Source: Flavobacterium sp. JAD_PAG50586_2
Lineage (GTDB): Bacteria > Bacteroidota > Bacteroidia > Flavobacteriales > Flavobacteriaceae
NCBI GenBank assembly: GCA_023213215.1
Contig: CP096136.1
Coordinates: forward strand, 2,046,001 to 2,110,000
Direction: 5' to 3'
Length of the DNA: 64,000 bases
The notes beneath the pieces were generated by a model that made no database searches, was not told where the DNA came from, and worked only from the letters and a program-made list of their open reading frames with translations. Below, in pieces: positions 19,503 through 29,313 of the stretch. Both the position numbers and the translations under genes were made by a program. Position 1 is the stretch's first letter. The number at the start of each line of letters is the position of its first letter.

Positions 19503-22109
19503 TTGGCAGCCAAAGAAAATCAAGTAAAGGAAACTCCCTTAATGAAGCAATACAACGAGATAAAAAGAAAATATCCCGATGCTTGTTTGCTGTTTAGGGT
19601 TGGTGATTTTTATGAAACTTTTGGTGAAGATGCGATTCGAGCGTCTAAAATTCTTGGAATTGTTTTAACCAAGCGTGGAGCTGGAAGTGAAACCGAAACT
19701 GCCTTAGCCGGTTTTCCGCATCATTCCTTAAATACTTATTTGCCAAAACTAGTAAAAGCCGGGCTTCGGGTTGCGATTTGTGATCAGTTGGAAGATCCGA
19801 AGATGACCAAAACAATTGTGAAGCGTGGTGTAACCGAATTAGTTACTCCAGGTGTTTCTATGAATGATGAGGTTTTACTATCAAAATCGAATAATTTCCT
19901 GGCTTCGGTTTATTTCAGCAAACGGCAATTAGGAATTTCATTTCTCGATGTTTCTACGGGTGAATTCCTAACGTCACAAGGGAATGACGAATATATTGAT
20001 AAGCTATTGCAGAATTTTAGTCCAAGTGAGATTTTAGTCCAAAAAAATAATAAAACCCAGTTTAAGGAAATCTTTGGGGAAAAATTCAATGTCTTTTATC
20101 TGGAAGATTGGATTTATAAAGAAGATTATGCTTTAGAAACGCTAAATAATCATTTTCAAACTTCTTCTCTAAAAGGATTTGGAATAGATGAACTGCCAGA
20201 TGGAATAATAGCTTCTGGGGCTATTTTATATTACTTGTCGGAAACACAACATAATAAAGTACAACATATTGCCAACATTCAACGAATTGCCGAAGATGCG
20301 TATGTTTGGATGGACAGGTTTACGATACGTAATTTGGAATTGTATCACAGTCATTCCCAAAACGCTGTTACACTTTTGGATGTTATTGATAAGACACTTT
20401 CGCCAATGGGTTCCCGATTGTTGAAACGCTGGCTTGCATTGCCGTTAAAGGATATTCATAAGATAAGAAATCGTCATGAAGTCGTTTCCTATTTAAAGGA
20501 TAATGAAGCTGTTTTTCAAAAGATGCAATATCAAATCAAGCAGATTTCTGATTTGGAGCGTTTGATTTCGAAAGTAGCCACAGGTAAAATTTCTCCGCGT
20601 GAAGTGATTTACCTAAAAGAATCATTAGATGCCATTATCCCGATAAAAACGATTGCTTTGGAAAGTAAACAGGAAGCGGTTCGCACAATCGGTGATAGTT
20701 TACATGCCTGCGATTTGCTTCGCGAAAAAATAAAAACAACATTAAATCAGGATGCGCCTGTAGCTATTGTCAAAGGAAATGCCATTGCCTCTGGAGTGCA
20801 CCCCGAACTGGATGAATTAAGAAGCATTGCTTTTTCCGGAAAGGAATATTTAGAAGGAATTGAAAAACGTGAATCTGAGTTAACGGGAATTTCGTCTTTA
20901 AAGATTTCGTTTAATAATGTTTTTGGGTATTACATAGAAGTTCGAAATACGCATAAGGATAAAGTTCCGGCAGAATGGATTAGAAAGCAAACCTTGGTAA
21001 ATGCGGAACGCTACATTACGGAAGAATTAAAGGAGTACGAAACTAAAATCCTTGGTGCCGAAGAAAAAATCCATCACATAGAAAGTCAGCTGTTCGAACA
21101 ATTAGTCAGTTGGATTTCAACTTACATAAAGCAGGTGCAATTGAATGCTAATCTTATTGCGCAATTGGATTGTCTAATTTCTTTTGCACAATTGGCTATT
21201 GAAAATAATTATGTGTGTCCAATTCTGGATGAAACATTTGACCTTGAAATTACAAACGGTCGTCATCCGGTAATCGAAAAGCAATTGCCTGTTGGTGTTC
21301 CTTATGTCCCGAATGATGTTTTCCTCGATAGAGAATCACAGCAAATCATTATGATAACTGGGCCAAACATGTCTGGTAAATCAGCTATTTTAAGACAAAC
21401 CGCTTTGATTGTCCTATTGGCGCAAATGGGGAGTTTTGTTCCGGCAGAAAAGGTTAGAATGGGAATTGTAGATAAAATATTTACAAGAGTAGGAGCGAGC
21501 GACAATATTTCGATGGGAGAATCTACCTTTATGGTTGAGATGAATGAAACTGCATCCATTCTAAACAACATCTCAGACAGAAGTTTAGTCCTATTGGATG
21601 AAATAGGTCGTGGTACGAGTACTTATGATGGCATTTCCATTGCTTGGGCCATTGCTGAGTTTCTTCATGAAAATCCAGCCAAAGCAAAGACATTATTCGC
21701 AACCCACTACCACGAATTAAATGAAATGTCTGAATTACTTCCAAGAATTAAGAATTATAACGTTTCAGTAAAGGAATTAAAAGATACAGTTCTTTTTATA
21801 AGAAAGCTCGTTGCTGGTGGAAGTGCTCATAGCTTTGGTATCCATGTTGCAAAAATGGCGGGAATGCCACAAATTGTTATTCAGAAGGCACAAAAGCTTT
21901 TAAAGAAACTGGAAAAGAACCATTCAAGCGAGTCATTAAGCGGAATCAAATCTGCTAAAGATGAAATGCAGTTAAATATCTTCAATCTTGACGATCCACT
22001 ATTGGAAGAAATAAGAGAAGATATAGTAAATTTAGACATCAATACTTTGACGCCAATAGAAGCTTTGATGAAGCTAAACGAACTAAAAAGAATGTTACAG
22101 AAAAAATAA
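19503..22109 (+). CDS. mutS: DNA mismatch repair protein MutS
   Basis: An 868-residue MutS. The mismatch-reading FYETFG motif is at residues about 36-41. The ATPase has Walker A GPNMSGKS at about 619-626, [14 protein letters not shown], and THYHEL. The start codon is TTG: family alignment needs the N-terminus [17 protein letters not shown] and no in-frame ATG precedes it. The next ATG (Met14) would cut the protein only slightly. It recognises mismatches and recruits MutL. Intact, in contrast to many neighbours. Confidence 0.95.
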   Translation: MAAKENQVKETPLMKQYNEIKRKYPDACLLFRVGDFYETFGEDAIRASKILGIVLTKRGAGSETETALAGFPHHSLNTYLPKLVKAGLRVAICDQLEDPKMTKTIVKRGVTELVTPGVSMNDEVLLSKSNNFLASVYFSKRQLGISFLDVSTGEFLTSQGNDEYIDKLLQNFSPSEILVQKNNKTQFKEIFGEKFNVFYLEDWIYKEDYALETLNNHFQTSSLKGFGIDELPDGIIASGAILYYLSETQHNKVQHIANIQRIAEDAYVWMDRFTIRNLELYHSHSQNAVTLLDVIDKTLSPMGSRLLKRWLALPLKDIHKIRNRHEVVSYLKDNEAVFQKMQYQIKQISDLERLISKVATGKISPREVIYLKESLDAIIPIKTIALESKQEAVRTIGDSLHACDLLREKIKTTLNQDAPVAIVKGNAIASGVHPELDELRSIAFSGKEYLEGIEKRESELTGISSLKISFNNVFGYYIEVRNTHKDKVPAEWIRKQTLVNAERYITEELKEYETKILGAEEKIHHIESQLFEQLVSWISTYIKQVQLNANLIAQLDCLISFAQLAIENNYVCPILDETFDLEITNGRHPVIEKQLPVGVPYVPNDVFLDRESQQIIMITGPNMSGKSAILRQTALIVLLAQMGSFVPAEKVRMGIVDKIFTRVGASDNISMGESTFMVEMNETASILNNISDRSLVLLDEIGRGTSTYDGISIAWAIAEFLHENPAKAKTLFATHYHELNEMSELLPRIKNYNVSVKELKDTVLFIRKLVAGGSAHSFGIHVAKMAGMPQIVIQKAQKLLKKLEKNHSSESLSGIKSAKDEMQLNIFNLDDPLLEEIREDIVNLDINTLTPIEALMKLNELKRMLQKK

Positions 22110-22174
22110 ATATAACAATTGAATTGTGTCTATCAGACCATTAGGGCTTCGCGAAGTTTTTTTCAAAAAAACGT

Positions 22175-22204
22175 TTGTAATATTCAATTTAAATATTACA
22201 TTTG
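22175..22204 (+). promoter_or_regulatory. Promoter of the tRNA-Gly/tRNA-Leu pair
   Basis: TTG at 22175-22177, a 19-bp spacer and TACATTTG at 22197-22204 fit the Bacteroidota TTG-N19-TAnnTTTG promoter. It lies 48 bp before tRNA-Gly. Confidence 0.65.
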
Positions 22205-22252
22205 CATCCGCAATACGGTATAAGTGTTGCTGTTCTAACAAATATTGTGAAT

Positions 22253-22325
22253 GCGAAAATAGCTCAGTTGGTAGAGCGCGACCTTGCCAAGGTCGAGGTC
22301 GCGGGTTCGAGCCCCGTTTTTCGCT
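22253..22325 (+). tRNA. tRNA-Gly (anticodon GCC)
   Basis: A 73-nt cloverleaf. The acceptor stem is GCGAAAA / TTTTCGC, the D-arm AGCTCAGTTGGTAGAGC, the anticodon loop TTGCCAA with anticodon GCC, and the T-arm GCGGGTTCGAGCCCCG. CCA is not encoded. Confidence 0.95.
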
Positions 22326-22424
22326 CAAAATAAAAACGTTCTATTTGTGGTGTTAATCATCATAAAGAATTATAAGCTCAGATGGTGAGTAATTTAATTA
22401 ATTAAACCATCAAAAAATTATTCT

Positions 22425-22510
22425 GCTCGGATGGTGAAATTGGTAGACACGCTGGACTTAAAATCCAGTGAACAGCAATGTTCGTGCGGGTTCAAGTCCC
22501 GCTCTGAGTA
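22425..22510 (+). tRNA. tRNA-Leu (anticodon UAA), integration target
   Basis: An 86-nt class II tRNA with a long variable arm. The anticodon stem-loop is CTGGACTTAAAATCCAG, anticodon UAA. The T-arm GCGGGTTCAAGTCCCGC and the acceptor strand TCTGAGT are complete. The last 20 nt form the left copy of the element's attachment repeat, so integration rebuilt an intact tRNA. A 13-nt near-copy of its 5' end lies at 22376-22388. Confidence 0.95.
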
Positions 22511-22511
22511 C
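22491..22511 (+). repeat. Attachment site, left (tRNA side)
   Basis: A 21-bp repeat beginning TTCAAGTCCC and ending CTGAGTAC, identical to 34359-34379. It overlaps the T-arm and acceptor stem of tRNA-Leu, a usual crossover region for tyrosine recombinases. Confidence 0.9.
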
Positions 22512-22519
22512 TTTAAATT

Positions 22520-22559
22520 CCCGTAAACTCTTTACTTTAAAGGTTTTGCGGGTTTTTTG
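22520..22559 (+). terminator. Terminator after tRNA-Leu, inside the element
   Basis: CCCGTAAAC pairs with GTTTTGCGGG across a 17-nt loop, followed by six T. Apart from this and the GCCAGA pair, the ~350 bp to the first island gene hold nothing I can name. Confidence 0.55.
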
Positions 22560-22568
22560 TTTTATTTC

Positions 22569-22585
22569 GCCAGAAATATGCCAGA
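22569..22585. promoter_or_regulatory. Candidate recombinase arm-type site, left
   Basis: GCCAGA occurs twice at an 11-bp spacing (22569, 22580). The same pair at the same spacing lies near the other end (34208, 34219), so both element ends carry it. Confidence 0.45.
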
Positions 22586-22859
22586 TAATCCGAGAAAAAG
22601 GAAGATTTTCAGATTTCTGTGCACAAAAAATTTACCTGTTTTTTAAAAGTTTTGACGACTCCTTTACCTTTTGATACACCTTCAATATATGTATTTCGCA
22701 GACTAAAATAATAAAATTTAGTTGATACTTAAATTTGTGTTCAAATAATTAATATATTTGTCACTCTTATTGATTCTTCAAAAAGTCCTGATGATACTCA
22801 TTCAGGCGGAACCAAGCGGTTATTTCCTCTTGTGATATTTGCCAAATAACTTATTTATT

Positions 22860-23357
22860 ATGCAACCGAATACTGCACCAGCAGTCGAGGTAATATCTGC
22901 ATCCGATGCGGCCAAAATAATTGGTTGTTCGCGGACCTATATAGATATTCTTCGATTTAAGGGATTCTTAAACCCATTAAAACAAAGAAACTCAGATTAT
23001 ATTTCAATAAATCTGATGTTGAAGCAGCAAAGCCATTACTACGTAAAAATAAACCTCGAGATGAAAAGGCTTGAAGTTGATGGAATTGGCCGGGAAGAAT
23101 TTATAGAAACTATAAATGAAATTAAAGCTGCTCTAGATAACCATCTAAAGAACTTCCAACCTCAACCGGAAGAGAGATTTTTAACCAGGAAAGAAGTGGC
23201 CGACATGTTCGACGTTTCTATAGTGACTGTTTCGAATTGGTCGCGGTCGGGCGTATTGCTTTCCAAAGGGATGGGTAATCGAGTGTATTTCCTCATGTCA
23301 GATATTCAAAAACAGTTAATCCCGATCAACGGATCCGTGAAACCTAAAAAACATTAA
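22860..23357 (+). CDS. Helix-turn-helix protein (excisionase/regulator-like)
   Basis: A 165-residue protein counted from the ATG at 22860. It has two helix-turn-helix segments of the MerR/excisionase type: ISASDAAKIIGCSRTYIDIL near the N-terminus and LTRKEVADMFDVSIVTVSNW at about 118-137. A charged region joins them. As the first gene of the element, 6 bp before the ATPase gene, it may regulate the replication block or act as excisionase. Which of the two cannot be told from sequence. Confidence 0.6.
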   Translation: MQPNTAPAVEVISASDAAKIIGCSRTYIDILRFKGFLNPLKQRNSDYISINLMLKQQSHYYVKINLEMKRLEVDGIGREEFIETINEIKAALDNHLKNFQPQPEERFLTRKEVADMFDVSIVTVSNWSRSGVLLSKGMGNRVYFLMSDIQKQLIPINGSVKPKKH

Positions 23358-23362
23358 TTGTT

Positions 23363-24487
23363 ATGACGGAACCAATAAAGCTGGAAGTTGGCAATGCAAT
23401 CGTTGAGGCAATGGAAAACCAAAAAACATTACACGAAACAACTCGCATAAAATATAGGATTGATGTTAATGAAGTCATACCCTTGCCTCAAATCGCATGG
23501 AGCTTAGTTAATACCAAAAGAGGGGGCGAATCAATTCTGGGGACTTTAGGTGATTTTGGTTTAATCATAGGTAAGGCCAAAAGCCGGAAATCTTTTTTTA
23601 TAAGTATAGCAGTTTCAACCGCATTAGCAAATGGCTTGATATTGGAACGATTCAAAAGCTGTTTGCCGAACGATAAAAAAGATGTGATATATTTTGACAC
23701 TGAACAAAGTAAATTCTATGTACAGAAAGCTGTCAAGCGCATTTGCGATCAAGTTAAACAAGCAGAGCCAAAGAACCTACATGCCTTTCATTTAAGAAGT
23801 TTGTCGCCATCCGAAAGACTGCAGTTTATTGAAGATGAAATCTACAGTAATGACAAAATTGGATTTGTTGTGATTGACGGAATCAAAGATCTAGTTAATT
23901 CAATTAACGACGAGAGTGAAGCAACAATGATAGCAAGTAAATTACTTAAGTGGACAGAAGAACGAAACATATACATACTTACTGTATTGCACCAAAACAA
24001 AAGCGATAACAACGCACGGGGACATCTTGGGACTGAATTAATAAATAAAGCGCAGACAGTTTTATCAGTTACCAAGGCTGAAAATGACGACACTATTTCG
24101 ATAGTAGAGCCGATGCAATGCAGGGATAAAGAGCCAGAAGTATTCGCTTTTGAAATTGATGGTAATGAAATTCCTATCATAGCTGAAAATTTTGAGATTC
24201 GAACAGAATCCAATAAAAACAAGGTTGATGTTACGGATATGGAAGACCACAAAAAGTTCCAGTTATTAAACGAGGTCTTCAGTAAGGGTGACAGTTTCAG
24301 TTATGGTAAGCTGGTTGAGCAAATTGTTATTGCTTATCAAAATCAATTTAAGCGTAATATAGGTATTAATAGGACAAAATTACTTATCACAGACTGTTCA
24401 AATAACGGATGGTTAAAGCAAGAAAAGGAAAAAGCTCCTTATACGCTTGGAAAGTTTAAGGATATCAAAAATGATTCAAATGCTTGA
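23363..24487 (+). CDS. RecA-like (AAA_25/RepA-type) ATPase
   Basis: A 374-residue protein with a variant P-loop GKAKSRKSF, a Walker B-like IGFVVIDGIKDL and LTVLHQNKSDNNARGHLGTE. These are typical of hexameric RepA-like helicase/ATPases found in Bacteroidota mobile elements. A C-terminal extension (from FSKGDSFSYGKLVEQIV) may be a winged-helix domain. It is followed, after an operator-like spacer, by a primase-like gene, so the pair probably starts element replication. The exact role is inferred from context. Confidence 0.7.
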   Translation: MTEPIKLEVGNAIVEAMENQKTLHETTRIKYRIDVNEVIPLPQIAWSLVNTKRGGESILGTLGDFGLIIGKAKSRKSFFISIAVSTALANGLILERFKSCLPNDKKDVIYFDTEQSKFYVQKAVKRICDQVKQAEPKNLHAFHLRSLSPSERLQFIEDEIYSNDKIGFVVIDGIKDLVNSINDESEATMIASKLLKWTEERNIYILTVLHQNKSDNNARGHLGTELINKAQTVLSVTKAENDDTISIVEPMQCRDKEPEVFAFEIDGNEIPIIAENFEIRTESNKNKVDVTDMEDHKKFQLLNEVFSKGDSFSYGKLVEQIVIAYQNQFKRNIGINRTKLLITDCSNNGWLKQEKEKAPYTLGKFKDIKNDSNA

Positions 24488-24494
24488 TGTAGTC

Positions 24495-24577
24495 GGTTTA
24501 GGTTTAGTGTATACATACACACTTAAACCAGTAAACCTTTGAAATGAGGTTTAATAAACCGGTTTAAACCCTAAACC
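24495..24577. promoter_or_regulatory. Cluster of nine GGTTTA/TAAACC motifs
   Basis: In 83 bp, GGTTTA occurs at 24495, 24501, 24548 and 24561. Its complement TAAACC occurs at 24524, 24532, 24555, 24565 and 24572, making a perfect GGTTTAAACC palindrome at 24561-24570. It fills the whole gap between the ATPase and the primase-like gene. It could be an operator or an iteron-like origin of the element. Confidence 0.55.
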
Positions 24578-24578
24578 T

Positions 24579-25619
24579 ATGAAACAATTTAAATACAGTT
24601 TAGATAAGAGCAGCAAGAAGTTTATTTGTCCGAAATGCACAAAACGAACGTTTGTTAAATATATCGAAACCGAAACAGGCAGCTACTTAAGTGATACGTT
24701 CGGAAGATGCGACAGGGAAACTAATTGTGGTTACCATAGTACACCTTCAGGGGATTTTAAAAATAGTGTTGAGGTTATTTATACCCCACCACCAAAACCA
24801 AGTTTTCATGATCCTGATTTATTAATTCAAAGTGGAAGAAATTTTAAAAAAAATAATTTTATTCTCTTCTTAAAAACTTTGTTTTCTGATGCTGAAGTAA
24901 ATGAGGCAATTTTAAAATACTTGATAGGAACTTCGAAGCACTGGAGCGGTGCAACAATCTTTTGGCAAATTGACAATAATGAAAAAATAAGGCACGGCAA
25001 AATAATGTTGTTCAATTCAGAAACAGGTAAAAGGGTAAAAGACCAACACGGCAAAGCCTTAATAAATAGTGCGCGAAGTGTTTTAAAGCTCAAAAACTTC
25101 ACTCTTAATCAATGCTTATTTGGTTTGCACCTGGTAAATGAAACAAAACAAAAAACTATCGCGCTGGTTGAGGGTGAAAAAACAGCTGTTATAATGAGTT
25201 TGTTTAAGCCTCAATACACTTGGATGGCCACCGGAGGTAAAGGAGGTTTGAAAAGCGAATTTTTAAAGCCAATTAAGCAATATAAAATTGTTGCGTTTCC
25301 TGATAAAAGCGAATATAAAGATTGGCTAAATAAAGCTGGTGAGTTAAATAAATCTGGTTTTAATATAGTTGTTAATAATTGGCTTGAACAACAATGTAAC
25401 TATGAAGCCGGAACTGATTTGGCTGATGTTTACCTAACTGAATTAAAAGCTATTGAACATCCTAAAGTTGAGTTTAATTATACAGAAACTGAAAAAGCTA
25501 TTCACAGAATCGAGCACCACACGCCCGAAATTTGGGAACTCATTAAAACTTTTGATTTAGTGGATAGTAATAATAACGAAATAAATAAAATAAAAATAAA
25601 TCATGAAATCAACACCTGA
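24579..25619 (+). CDS. Primase/TOPRIM-like protein (DUF6371-like)
   Basis: A 346-residue protein. The N-terminus holds a zinc-ribbon-like CPKC ... CDRETNCGYH (residues about 14-52), followed by a linker. A TOPRIM-like core follows with IALVEGEKTAVIMSL, WMATGGKGGLKSEFL and IVAFPDKSEY. It resembles mobile-element primases of Bacteroidota annotated as DUF6371. With the upstream RecA-like ATPase it forms a plausible replication module. Catalytic activity is inferred, not shown. Confidence 0.65.
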   Translation: MKQFKYSLDKSSKKFICPKCTKRTFVKYIETETGSYLSDTFGRCDRETNCGYHSTPSGDFKNSVEVIYTPPPKPSFHDPDLLIQSGRNFKKNNFILFLKTLFSDAEVNEAILKYLIGTSKHWSGATIFWQIDNNEKIRHGKIMLFNSETGKRVKDQHGKALINSARSVLKLKNFTLNQCLFGLHLVNETKQKTIALVEGEKTAVIMSLFKPQYTWMATGGKGGLKSEFLKPIKQYKIVAFPDKSEYKDWLNKAGELNKSGFNIVVNNWLEQQCNYEAGTDLADVYLTELKAIEHPKVEFNYTETEKAIHRIEHHTPEIWELIKTFDLVDSNNNEINKIKINHEINT

Positions 25620-25743
25620 AGAAGTAGAGAAAATTGTTAAAGAGGCCTTTGGTGATACTCCCGTTAAGGAGGATAAACCAAATGAGCCCAAATCAGAACG
25701 AGAAAAAGAAATTCAAAAAATAGTCGAAAATTTTAACATTTAA
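25603..25743 (+). CDS. Small acidic/basic protein, 46 residues
   Basis: The ORF MKSTPEEVEKIVKEAFGD continues with a Lys/Glu-rich body and ends IQKIVENFNI. It overlaps the end of the primase-like gene by 17 nt and ends 11 nt before the next ATG, so it is packed in the operon. The heptad-like charged composition suggests a helical peptide. No family recognised. Confidence 0.5.
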   Translation: MKSTPEEVEKIVKEAFGDTPVKEDKPNEPKSEREKEIQKIVENFNI

Positions 25744-25754
25744 AAAATCATATC

Positions 25755-26426
25755 ATGAAAAGAATTCTAATCAAGGAAAATAATAATTTACAACTGGATA
25801 TTACCAGAGACTTGGACCAATTTACACCGGTACTAAGCGCGTTGAAAACTTCATATGAGGCTTTTGAAATAGGGCCGTTTACGCATGAAGTTTTTAAGTA
25901 TGCTATTTTGGCCGGTCCCGATAAGCACGTACAGAATTATTTAGCATCGCTAAACGATCAATTAGATAAATTGCAAATTACAAATTCGATAATTCGCGAA
26001 AACTCACTTAAAAATCATGAACTTGTAATTGAGAATTTTAAAAAAGCTCTTTCCGATGTTATTAAGTTCAGGCCTGAAACTTATGCCACATCAAGGCCAA
26101 AACTAACTACTAAATTTATTTCAGTTAATGGTAATGGACTGTTTTTCATCAGCAAAGAAGATAATGAGAATATCCTTGAAACCTACTGCCGTATTTATAT
26201 AGAGAATGAGGAAGAAAAAAGAATTTTTGATTGTATTGAGAATTTGAAGAACTCATTTAACCAATTCTTGGAGTTTCACGGCGAAACCGGACTACAAAAC
26301 GCAAACTCCTTTCTAACTATTGCTGGGGTGCTTAAGGAAACCAATGACAGAAGACTTGAATTCAGTGCAGAAGGATTTAAATCGATGGTTACATATAAAA
26401 GTAGATTAGATGAATTCAATAAGTAA
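25755..26426 (+). CDS. Hypothetical protein of the element, 223 residues
   Basis: A soluble, mainly helical protein with a coiled-coil-prone stretch at about 70-115 and no signal peptide or membrane segment. I recognise no family. It is the last gene of the replication-like operon; an 11-bp tandem dyad follows its stop by 10 bp. Confidence 0.6.
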   Translation: MKRILIKENNNLQLDITRDLDQFTPVLSALKTSYEAFEIGPFTHEVFKYAILAGPDKHVQNYLASLNDQLDKLQITNSIIRENSLKNHELVIENFKKALSDVIKFRPETYATSRPKLTTKFISVNGNGLFFISKEDNENILETYCRIYIENEEEKRIFDCIENLKNSFNQFLEFHGETGLQNANSFLTIAGVLKETNDRRLEFSAEGFKSMVTYKSRLDEFNK

Positions 26427-26436
26427 AAGTAAATAA

Positions 26437-26458
26437 GGGCGAGTTAAGGGCGAGTTAA
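26437..26458. repeat. Isolated 11-bp tandem dyad
   Basis: GGGCGAGTTAA is repeated exactly twice, matching the N4-NNNN-TAA format of the array near the integrase (here GGGC-GAGT-TAA). Confidence 0.7.
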
Positions 26459-26550
26459 GATATCACTTCATAAACTCGCCTCAAACCCTGCGGGAACAGA
26501 GTTTTAATAGAATATTAAAATCTATATCGAAATTAAATACAATTAAAAAC

Positions 26551-28789
26551 ATGAGTAATATCAATCAAACATTTAACGACAGAGTTAAATACATCCTTAG
26601 CTGCTCAGGCTTTGACGACCTTGTAATTGTTGAGCCAATTGGATGGAATAACGATTCCAAGGAGTTTGCAAGGAATGAAGAATACCATGGCATTTTTCCA
26701 AAGTTTTCCAATTCGTTAAAGTTCATAGAAAACGGTAGAGACTTCATCAATGATGCCAGAGAGTTATTAGATGTAAATGCCCCGCTGAAATTAACCAAAT
26801 ACGAAAAGCACCCGCAAACCGATAAATGGGTAAGAAACCTACTGGGGTTATCTGGATATGTCTACATGGAGCGATGAAGATAGACAGGTTTCCATAAAAT
26901 TCAATTCGGGAGGATTGGAGCAGCTGATTAAAGCCAGAGAAAGTGAAGATGTAGAAATTGACAGGCTTGATACCATGGACGGCGAAGCGCTTTCGCCAAT
27001 TCAGGTAAATGAGGTTGCACTTGATGGCCGACGTATATTTTTGAAATCGAAATGGGAAATTAAAATTAATTCAGGTGAAAGGCTAGATATGGCCGTTGCC
27101 TCACGATCTGGAAATGACCGGTCAACATTAGGAGGTTTTCCAATGGAGTTAATCAGCCAGTCACATGAGCAGGCGCAAACTGTAAATTTTATATCCCAAG
27201 GTCCAGATAGCAGCGGAAACACCAGCATGATGATGCTGGCTCAGTTTGACAGACCAAGAACAATAAGAATTTATGGAAATGGGATAAAATTTAGGCCAAC
27301 AATAGACAGGCATGAGTACGATACTGCATTTTTAAAGGTGTGCTTATCTATTTATGAAAATGGAATCAACTATAATCTGAAGGAAAGAAGGGTATTATTT
27401 CATTCCGGGAGCGGGTCAACATCGCTTCCAAATTTTATGCAGATGCACAATAATTTATACAGCATCAATTTAGATCAATTAATTGATGTTGAGGAAGGGG
27501 ATAGTGTGGCTTTAGAATTTAACCTCAGCGCAAATTTAACAAATGGAGGAGGTGTTGATAATAGAATGGTCAGCATTAGCTTATATGATTTGGATGGAGA
27601 TGTTTACTGTGAGGAAGATAGCTTTTTTGAACCATCAAAAGCGAAATTCATATTTATACATGATATACTTGAAAGGTTAACGACTATTTGTTCATCAATG
27701 GAAGGATCCTTTTATTCGAAATATTTCGGGCGTACTGAATTAGGTTATCCGGTAGATGGTCCGGGCGCAATGGTTGGGGGAACTCACGGTTTCTGGATAC
27801 GTCAGTTCGACAAACTTCCATTATCAACTCCTATTATTCAAAATCTTTTTAAACCCCTAACTACTTCATTAAGAGATTCTGTCAACTCATGCCATGCAGT
27901 ATTTAACGTCGGAATGGGAATTGAGGAAATCAACAACCGTGAACGGGTAAGAATTGAGCCATTAAGTTATTTCTACAATAGCAATGTAACTATAAAGCTT
28001 CCTAACCAGGTAAAGAAATTGAAAAGATCAATCTCAAGTGAGCATTATTGTTCGGCAATTGAAATCGGATATGATAACGGTGGTATTTATTCAGAAGCTC
28101 AGGGATTAGATGAACCAAACGGAAAAACTAATTGGACCACAACAATTACCAGGGTTAAAAAAACCTTTTCAAAGATATCCAATTTCAGAGCCGACAGTTA
28201 CGGTAAGGAATTCGCCAGAAGAAAACCGGTTTCACGGTACGACAGCCTCGATACCCAGTATGACGAAGATAAATGGCTCCTTGATTTAAAGAGAGGTTTA
28301 GGGTCGGTATTCCTTGAAAGAAAATGGCAGGATGATTTCTCCCAACAGCCAACCGGAATATTTGCTCCGGATACCGCTACAAATCTAAGGCTGTCTCCAT
28401 TCAATATGATGTTACACCACGGTTATATAATTGCATCCGGATTATCAAAATACCCGCTTGACTATATCAGGTATGGAAGCTCAACAGCCAACAGTCAGCT
28501 AAAAACAAAGTTGATCGGTGGCAATGAATATTCGGAAAACGGAAATATCATCAACAGCGAACTTGGAACACCCAGATTTGTGAATGAGTACATAGATTTT
28601 GAGCATGAGTGCGACTTCGATATTATGCAGCAAGTTCAGGGCACAACCGTTATTTTAGGAAATGAGATTCCCAATTTTTACGGAACAGTAGAATTTATAA
28701 ATGAGAATGGAGATATTGAAAAAGGATTCCTTATATCCTTAAAACCCAATGCGAAGGGCCAATGGCGCCTATTAAAATCTATCAGATAA
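26551..28789 (+). CDS. Possible phage tail/baseplate-like protein, frameshifted
   Basis: Two overlapping frames make one protein of about 745 residues. Frame one (26551-26877) begins MSNINQTFNDRVKYIL. Frame two continues GYLDMSTWSDEDRQVSIKFN to the stop at 28789. They join near 26844-26849 (GGGGTT) if one base is removed, giving RNLLGYLDMSTW. The long body has many beta-strand-like segments. From memory, similar proteins accompany Bacteroidota prophage tail genes, but I cannot verify that here. No other tail or capsid gene is present in the element. Confidence 0.5.
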
Positions 28790-28807
28790 AAAAATAGTAA
28801 AATTTCC

Positions 28808-28865
28808 CTTGAAATATTAATTATGTCAACCTATATGCTTATATTTACATAATTAATATTTCAAG
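28808..28865. promoter_or_regulatory. Perfect 19-bp inverted repeat with 20-nt loop
   Basis: CTTGAAATATTAATTATGT (28808-28826) is the exact complement of 28847-28865. It ends three bases before the ATG of the next small gene, so it may be an operator covering that start or a hairpin ending the large gene upstream. There is no T run. Confidence 0.7.
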
Positions 28866-28867
28866 TT

Positions 28868-29062
28868 ATGTTTATATTTTTCTTATTTGATTTCGCAGTT
28901 GTTTTTTTACTGATTATAAAAGAGCAAAAACAGTCTTCTTCCGGCTCAAATAATGAGACGCACTTTCACCATCACAAAATAGATAATCGAACCGTAAATA
29001 ATAAAAAAGTTACGTCTGGTGAATTCGATGATCTTTTCAAAAATTTCGATAACTTTTTTTAA
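28868..29062 (+). CDS. Small membrane-anchored protein, 64 residues
   Basis: One N-terminal membrane helix (MFIFFLFDFAVVFLLIIKE), then a polar tail with Ser/Asn-rich and His-rich stretches (ETHFHHHKIDN). It ends in Phe/Asp/Asn repeats. It starts right after the 19-bp inverted repeat. It could be holin-like in size, but only one helix is present. Function unknown. Confidence 0.5.
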   Translation: MFIFFLFDFAVVFLLIIKEQKQSSSGSNNETHFHHHKIDNRTVNNKKVTSGEFDDLFKNFDNFF

Positions 29063-29072
29063 AATAATACCT

Positions 29073-29282
29073 ATGAATGAAAGAATCAAAAAACTATTTG
29101 TGTGTGTACACGAAAACAAGGTGATTGCATTTGAAACCAATTTAAAGGCATTCCATACCCTGTTTATTGCGATAGAACCAGAGGCAAGCTCTTATGCGTG
29201 GTTACGCCGGCATTTTATAAAAGAAAAAACCATAGTTGTGCATCATAATGGAAAGGATTACACACTGCAGCAGCTGGTATAA
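29073..29282 (+). CDS. Hypothetical protein of the element, 69 residues
   Basis: Starts MNERIKKLFVCVHENKVIAF, 10 nt after the preceding stop. It is a small mixed alpha/beta protein rich in His and Lys near the C-terminus (EKTIVVHHNGKDYTL). An in-frame upstream extension would overlap the previous gene and has no better start. No family recognised. Confidence 0.5.
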   Translation: MNERIKKLFVCVHENKVIAFETNLKAFHTLFIAIEPEASSYAWLRRHFIKEKTIVVHHNGKDYTLQQLV

Positions 29283-29313
29283 CATTTAACTATTAACCTT
29301 TAAAACTTTAAAA

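Noticed and set aside
22839..22859. TTG start of the island HTH gene
   Set aside because: The ATG at 22860 gives a better start and no conserved residues lie upstream of it.
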